11,502 bases of DNA. Origin: Bacteroides sp. (lineage in GTDB: Bacteria; Bacteroidota; Bacteroidia; Bacteroidales; Bacteroidaceae). This document shows, piece after piece, positions 8,389 to 11,502 of the stretch. The stretch is taken from contig DXOJ01000103.1 of NCBI GenBank assembly GCA_019412865.1, positions 1 to 11,502 of the forward strand. Direction: 5' to 3'. Under the pieces are notes generated by a model, which searched no databases, was not told the origin of the DNA, and worked only from the letters and a program-made list of their open reading frames with translations. The translations under genes and the position numbers were made by a program. The number at the start of each line of letters is the position of its first letter. Positions within the stretch are counted from its first letter, which is position 1.

Positions 8389-9117
8389 ATGAAACTATAT
8401 AAAATAACAGTATGTCTGCTATGTACCTTGCTGGGAACAGCTTGCAGCAATGACGATGACAACACCTTGCCGACCGTGACTCCCGAAGCCACAGGAACTT
8501 TCACCGACGAAAGAGACGGTGCAGAATATCACTGGGTACGCATTGGCGGACTAGACTGGATGGTGGAAAACTTCCGTTATCAGCTGACCATCGAGGATGA
8601 ATGGTACGGCACGATTATGGACGAAACCAAATGTTGCTATTACTTAGATTACAACGCTTATCAAAGCGGCAACATAGACGAAGATAAATGGTCTGCCAAA
8701 TATGGGTATCTTTATACCCAACAGGGAGCACTGGAAGCTACCCCCGACGGATGGAGGCTACCTACCGATGAAGATTGGATGAGTCTGGAAAAAGCATTGG
8801 GTATGTCTCAAGCCGATGCGGATGCCGACGAATGGCGCGGCACCGTGACAGGACAATTGATGCGCCAGTCTTCCGAAGGCACTCTGTTGAATATGCTTAT
8901 GGCCGGATACTATACCCAACATACCATCATGAGTACATCGGGCTACCGCTTCATGGGTTCGTACGGTTTCTATTGGACCGCCACAGCCGACCCATCCAAA
9001 GAAGGGGATTATTACTTCTATCGGAAACTATATTATCAATCTTCGCAAGTATATCGCCAAAGCATGGAACCGGATGCCAACAAATTGAGTGTCCGTTACG
9101 TACGAAACGCCCATTAA
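8389..9117 (+). CDS. FISUMP-domain surface lipoprotein
   Basis: This 242-residue lipoprotein has a lipobox GTAC (lipid on C19) followed by SNDDD, consistent with surface display. From about residue 36 to the end it matches the Fibrobacter succinogenes major paralogous (FISUMP) domain: GTFTDERDGAEYHWVRIGG at the start, DWMVENFRY, YGYLYTQQGA, the hallmark DGWRLPTDEDW at 120-130, GYRFMGSYGFYWTAT, and SVRYVRNAH at the C-terminus. The domain's biochemical role is not established; it has a C-type-lectin-like character and often sits on surface proteins. Here it occupies the place after SusD where surface ligand-binding accessory lipoproteins (SusE/SusF-like) are usual, so a binding role is a reasonable inference. 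The gene starts 13 nt after its neighbour. Confidence 0.88.
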   Translation: MKLYKITVCLLCTLLGTACSNDDDNTLPTVTPEATGTFTDERDGAEYHWVRIGGLDWMVENFRYQLTIEDEWYGTIMDETKCCYYLDYNAYQSGNIDEDKWSAKYGYLYTQQGALEATPDGWRLPTDEDWMSLEKALGMSQADADADEWRGTVTGQLMRQSSEGTLLNMLMAGYYTQHTIMSTSGYRFMGSYGFYWTATADPSKEGDYYFYRKLYYQSSQVYRQSMEPDANKLSVRYVRNAH

Positions 9118-9129
9118 TAGAGCAACAAC

Positions 9130-10254
9130 ATGAAAAAAATTCCTTTTCTTTTATCTGTCCTTTTCTTGAGCCTGCCTGTCTGGATGCAAGCACAGGAAAA
9201 AGGATTCGTGCTGAAAGGATGCCTTCCCGGAATGAGGGACGGTGTCAAAGTGGCACTCCTAAATTCCGAAAACCTTTCATCGGAAACCATCGTAGAAACA
9301 ACGGCAAAGAACGGATGCTTCGAACTGCGGGGAAAAGTGGCACACCCTATTCTTTGTACACTGACTACCAACAATCTCGACCTCCTCGCACAGTATGCCC
9401 CCCATCCGGATTCTGTCAACACCGATTCTATCCGGTGGACGTACACTTCCGTCTTTTTGGATAATGCCGAGATGAAAGTGGAAGCCGCCCGATACAGCGA
9501 CTTATTTACGGATTGGTCTGTCACTCCCTACTTCCGGATTACCGGTGGAGAGGTGCAGAATGACTTTAATGAATACAATTTATCCCTCTATCAGGCCTCC
9601 GACGGAAACCCGCAAAAAGACGATCAGACCGAAACGGAAAAGAGTTGGGATTTCATACTCTCACACCCTCATTCCGTCATCTCCGTCTATTTTGCGAACA
9701 ATATGCTCCAAAGAGGATACGGACTGACGAAGGAACAGGTAGACAAGCTGGAGAAAGCCGTTGTTTCCGTTCCTGCCGACACGGCACGCTTCACGCTTTT
9801 CAAAAACCTGATTGAATATGCCAAACAGACTACGGTAGGTGCTCCGCTCGTCAACCTTGAACTGACAAGCACGGACGGAAAGACGGTCAATCTGGAAGAC
9901 ATTGTACCGAAAGACAAATTCGTATTGATTGACTTTTGGGCAAGCTGGTGCGGTATGTGCCTGTATGCCATGCCGGACATCAAAAAGTTGCAGGAACAAT
10001 ACCATGAACAGTTTGTCGTGATAGGAGTATCTTGCGACCGGGATGAGAAAGCTTGGAGAAACATGATGGAAAAGAAAAAAATGCCGTGGAAGCAATATCT
10101 GCTTAGCAAACAGGGATATGAAGATTTCTTCAAGAAGTATCGGGTAGGAAACAGCGTACCCTACTATACAATGATAGCACCGGACGGAAAAGTGATGAAA
10201 GCACCGTCAGGAGTGGAAGAAATCAGTACCATATTGAAACTTTATTGCAAATAA
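9130..10254 (+). CDS. TlpA/ResA-like thioredoxin with atypical CGMC active site
   Basis: This 374-residue exported protein has a signal peptide with likely cleavage after A21 (WMQA) and no lipobox. Residues 22 to about 235 form a beta-rich and helical N-terminal region like the DUF4369 domain that precedes thioredoxin folds in Bacteroidetes. The thioredoxin domain runs from about 236: FVLIDFWASWCGMC puts the redox pair at C274 and C277, and SVPYYTM gives the expected cis-proline at P344. It is expected to reduce or exchange disulfides or thiols in the periplasm. The central dipeptide GM differs from the common GP, which should change redox potential. Several extra cysteines (C32, C56 and others) are present. 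It starts 12 nt after the FISUMP gene and is followed by a second thioredoxin. Confidence 0.92.
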   Translation: MKKIPFLLSVLFLSLPVWMQAQEKGFVLKGCLPGMRDGVKVALLNSENLSSETIVETTAKNGCFELRGKVAHPILCTLTTNNLDLLAQYAPHPDSVNTDSIRWTYTSVFLDNAEMKVEAARYSDLFTDWSVTPYFRITGGEVQNDFNEYNLSLYQASDGNPQKDDQTETEKSWDFILSHPHSVISVYFANNMLQRGYGLTKEQVDKLEKAVVSVPADTARFTLFKNLIEYAKQTTVGAPLVNLELTSTDGKTVNLEDIVPKDKFVLIDFWASWCGMCLYAMPDIKKLQEQYHEQFVVIGVSCDRDEKAWRNMMEKKKMPWKQYLLSKQGYEDFFKKYRVGNSVPYYTMIAPDGKVMKAPSGVEEISTILKLYCK

Positions 10255-10272
10255 ATAATTTAAAGAAAAAAA

Positions 10273-11376
10273 ATGAGAACATTTACAATCACAGCGTTAA
10301 CATGCCTTTCCGTGATAAGCGCATGCCAACAGACACCGGGCTACAAAATAACCGGTAACATCACCGGAGCTCAAGACGGAGACACAGTCATGCTATTGAA
10401 ATTCGTAGGATGGAATCCCGACACATTGGCACAGACCGTTATAAAGAATAACGAATTTACATTTACCGGACGGCAGGACACGGCAGATATCCGCTATATC
10501 TCTTATATAAAAAACGGAGAAGGGAAAGCAGGAAGCCAACTTTTCCTTGAGAATGGGGATATACAAATCAACATCGACCCGAAATCTTTCACGCTCGATG
10601 TCAAAGGTACTCCTACCAATGAAGCATGGTGCGCCTTCTACAATGAAGACGAAAAGAGATGCGGCAAGAGTCTGGATCTTTATCGGGCATTGAACGACAC
10701 GGTTCATCCGCTAGACTCCATCACAGCCAAACAGAAACAAACCGAAATGGAAGCTTTGGACAAAGAAACCCTTAAACACCGGATTCAGTTCTGCAAAGAC
10801 AACATACAAAACGTGGCGGGAGTCTACACCCTGCTCTTCTCTTACATGAAAGATTTTGAAGAGGAAACGGTTGCCCAACTATTGGAACAGGCTCCTTCCA
10901 TCTATTTCTCGGAAGACATCGCCTTCATCAAAGAAGAATTTGCCAACAAGAAAAAGACTGCCGTCGGTCAACCATTCATCGATTTCTCGCTCAATACTCC
11001 CGACGGGAAAAGCCTTAGCATAACGGAAATAGCCAATGCCAACAAAGTGATTATGATCGACTTCTGGGCAAGTTGGTGCGGACCTTGTCGTGCCGAGATG
11101 CCCAGTGTAAAGGCCGCTTATGAGAAATACCATCAAAAAGGGTTTGAAATCATCGGCGTTTCACTGGACAATAGCGAAGACGCATGGAAAAAAGCCATTG
11201 AAAGCCTCGGTCTGACATGGCCGCAAATATCCGACCTGAAAGGTTGGGAATGTGCAGGAGCCATGCAATATGGAGTAAGGTCCATCCCTGCCACTTTCCT
11301 CATTCAGAATGGCAAAATCATCGCAAAGGACTTGCGCGGAGAAGAGATTGAGAAGAAACTGGAAGAAATACTTTAA
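10273..11376 (+). CDS. TlpA/ResA-like thioredoxin lipoprotein with DUF4369 N-terminal domain
   Basis: This is a 367-residue protein. The signal peptide ends in a lipobox-like ISAC (lipid on C18) followed by QQT without the acidic patch, so it probably faces the periplasm on a membrane anchor. Residues 23 to about 125 match a DUF4369 domain (YKITGNITGAQDGDTVMLLK). A helical linker follows, then a thioredoxin domain from about 233. MIDFWASWCGPC gives the redox pair C269/C272 in a standard CGPC, and RSIPATFLI gives the cis-proline P339. It is the last gene of the operon, 18 nt after its paralogue. It probably works as a thiol-disulfide reductase, perhaps on the imported ligand or on partner proteins. 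The stop codon's final base is the first base of the right inverted-repeat arm. Confidence 0.95.
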   Translation: MRTFTITALTCLSVISACQQTPGYKITGNITGAQDGDTVMLLKFVGWNPDTLAQTVIKNNEFTFTGRQDTADIRYISYIKNGEGKAGSQLFLENGDIQINIDPKSFTLDVKGTPTNEAWCAFYNEDEKRCGKSLDLYRALNDTVHPLDSITAKQKQTEMEALDKETLKHRIQFCKDNIQNVAGVYTLLFSYMKDFEEETVAQLLEQAPSIYFSEDIAFIKEEFANKKKTAVGQPFIDFSLNTPDGKSLSITEIANANKVIMIDFWASWCGPCRAEMPSVKAAYEKYHQKGFEIIGVSLDNSEDAWKKAIESLGLTWPQISDLKGWECAGAMQYGVRSIPATFLIQNGKIIAKDLRGEEIEKKLEEIL

Positions 11377-11409
11377 TTCAACTTTTGCAAGTCGTGCCAT
11401 CCGCACAGA
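11376..11409 (-). repeat. Right arm of the 34-nt inverted repeat bracketing the locus
   Basis: On the + strand this arm starts ATTCAACTTTTGCAAGTCGT and ends CCATCCGCACAGA. It is the reverse complement of 169-202 with one mismatch (G11396 pairs with T182). Identity stops abruptly at both ends. It begins on the last base of the final stop codon. The internal dyad GTGC-N5-GCAC (11394-11406) is perfect here, and the mismatch turns it into a wobble pair in the left copy. No direct target duplication flanks the two arms (left outside base run ATTTTAC, right outside AGGAGGA). Confidence 0.85.
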
Positions 11410-11466
11410 AGGAGGAAAAGTTATCCAGAATACTTGCGAAACTACAATTATTCATGCGAATCAGCA

Positions 11467-11487
11467 GTTGATAAACATCAGCCTTTT
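11467..11487 (+). terminator. Weak candidate terminator of the operon
   Basis: GTTGAT (11467-11472) can pair with ATCAGC (11477-11482) through six pairs, one of them G-T, around an AAAC loop, and TTTT follows at 11484-11487. The stem is short and of low stability, so this is only the best local candidate. The rest of 11410-11502 holds no gene I can support. Confidence 0.3.
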
Positions 11488-11502
11488 CGCTTGTTAAAAT
11501 GT

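Noticed and set aside
8775..9464. 229-codon + strand frame spanning the FISUMP/thioredoxin junction
   Set aside because: It overlaps two well-supported genes in another frame, and its translation is low in recognisable structure.
11376..11382. ATTCAAC / GTTGAAT in the repeat arms fit the integron attC core consensus (RYYYAAC / GTTRRRY)
   Set aside because: No paired second core at the right spacing is found, no integrase is in the window, and an 11-kb multi-gene operon is not a cassette. A seven-base degenerate match is easily chance.
11421..11429. TTATCCAGA resembling a DnaA box
   Set aside because: It is a single imperfect copy with no cluster and no nearby replication genes.

Overview
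The window looks like a chromosomal segment of a gut-type Bacteroides (order Bacteroidales). The evidence is a complete SusC/SusD pair, an ECF sigma/FecR anti-sigma pair of the Bacteroidales-expanded kind, lipoproteins with acidic residues just after the lipidated cysteine, AT-rich leaders without strong Shine-Dalgarno sites, and a TAnnTTTG-type -7 promoter element. All complete genes lie on the + strand.

Layout: positions 1-105 hold the 3' end of an unidentified upstream gene, closed by a perfect 16-bp hairpin terminator (124-166). An arm of an inverted repeat follows at 169-202, then an A/T-rich leader with a promoter (about 274-281). Next come the sigma factor (311-838) and the FecR-type anti-sigma factor (881-1993). 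A 211-nt gap with a candidate ECF-type promoter separates the regulators from a tightly packed operon. It encodes SusC with an N-terminal STN signalling domain (2205-5822), SusD (5849-7450), a surface lipoprotein that looks like a zincin without its zinc motif (7467-8375), a FISUMP-domain lipoprotein (8389-9117) and two TlpA/ResA-like thioredoxins (9130-10254 and 10273-11376). Gaps inside the operon are 12-26 nt. The last 126 nt hold the second inverted-repeat arm and no gene.

How the genes probably work together: SusD and the two small lipoproteins would capture a ligand at the cell surface, and SusC would import it with TonB energy. The STN domain would report occupancy to FecR, which would free the sigma factor to raise transcription of the SusC operon. 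This is cell-surface signalling by analogy with FecA/FecR/FecI and with Bacteroides ECF-controlled SusCD loci. No carbohydrate-active enzyme is present. Two periplasm-facing thioredoxins and a peptidase-like lipoprotein occupy the places where glycan-degrading enzymes would be expected, so the cargo may be a protein, peptide, disulfide-containing ligand or cofactor rather than a glycan. That is inference.

The most unusual structural signal is a 34-nt inverted repeat with one mismatch (169-202 and 11376-11409). It brackets the whole regulator plus transporter unit almost exactly, from just after the upstream terminator to the last base of the final stop codon.
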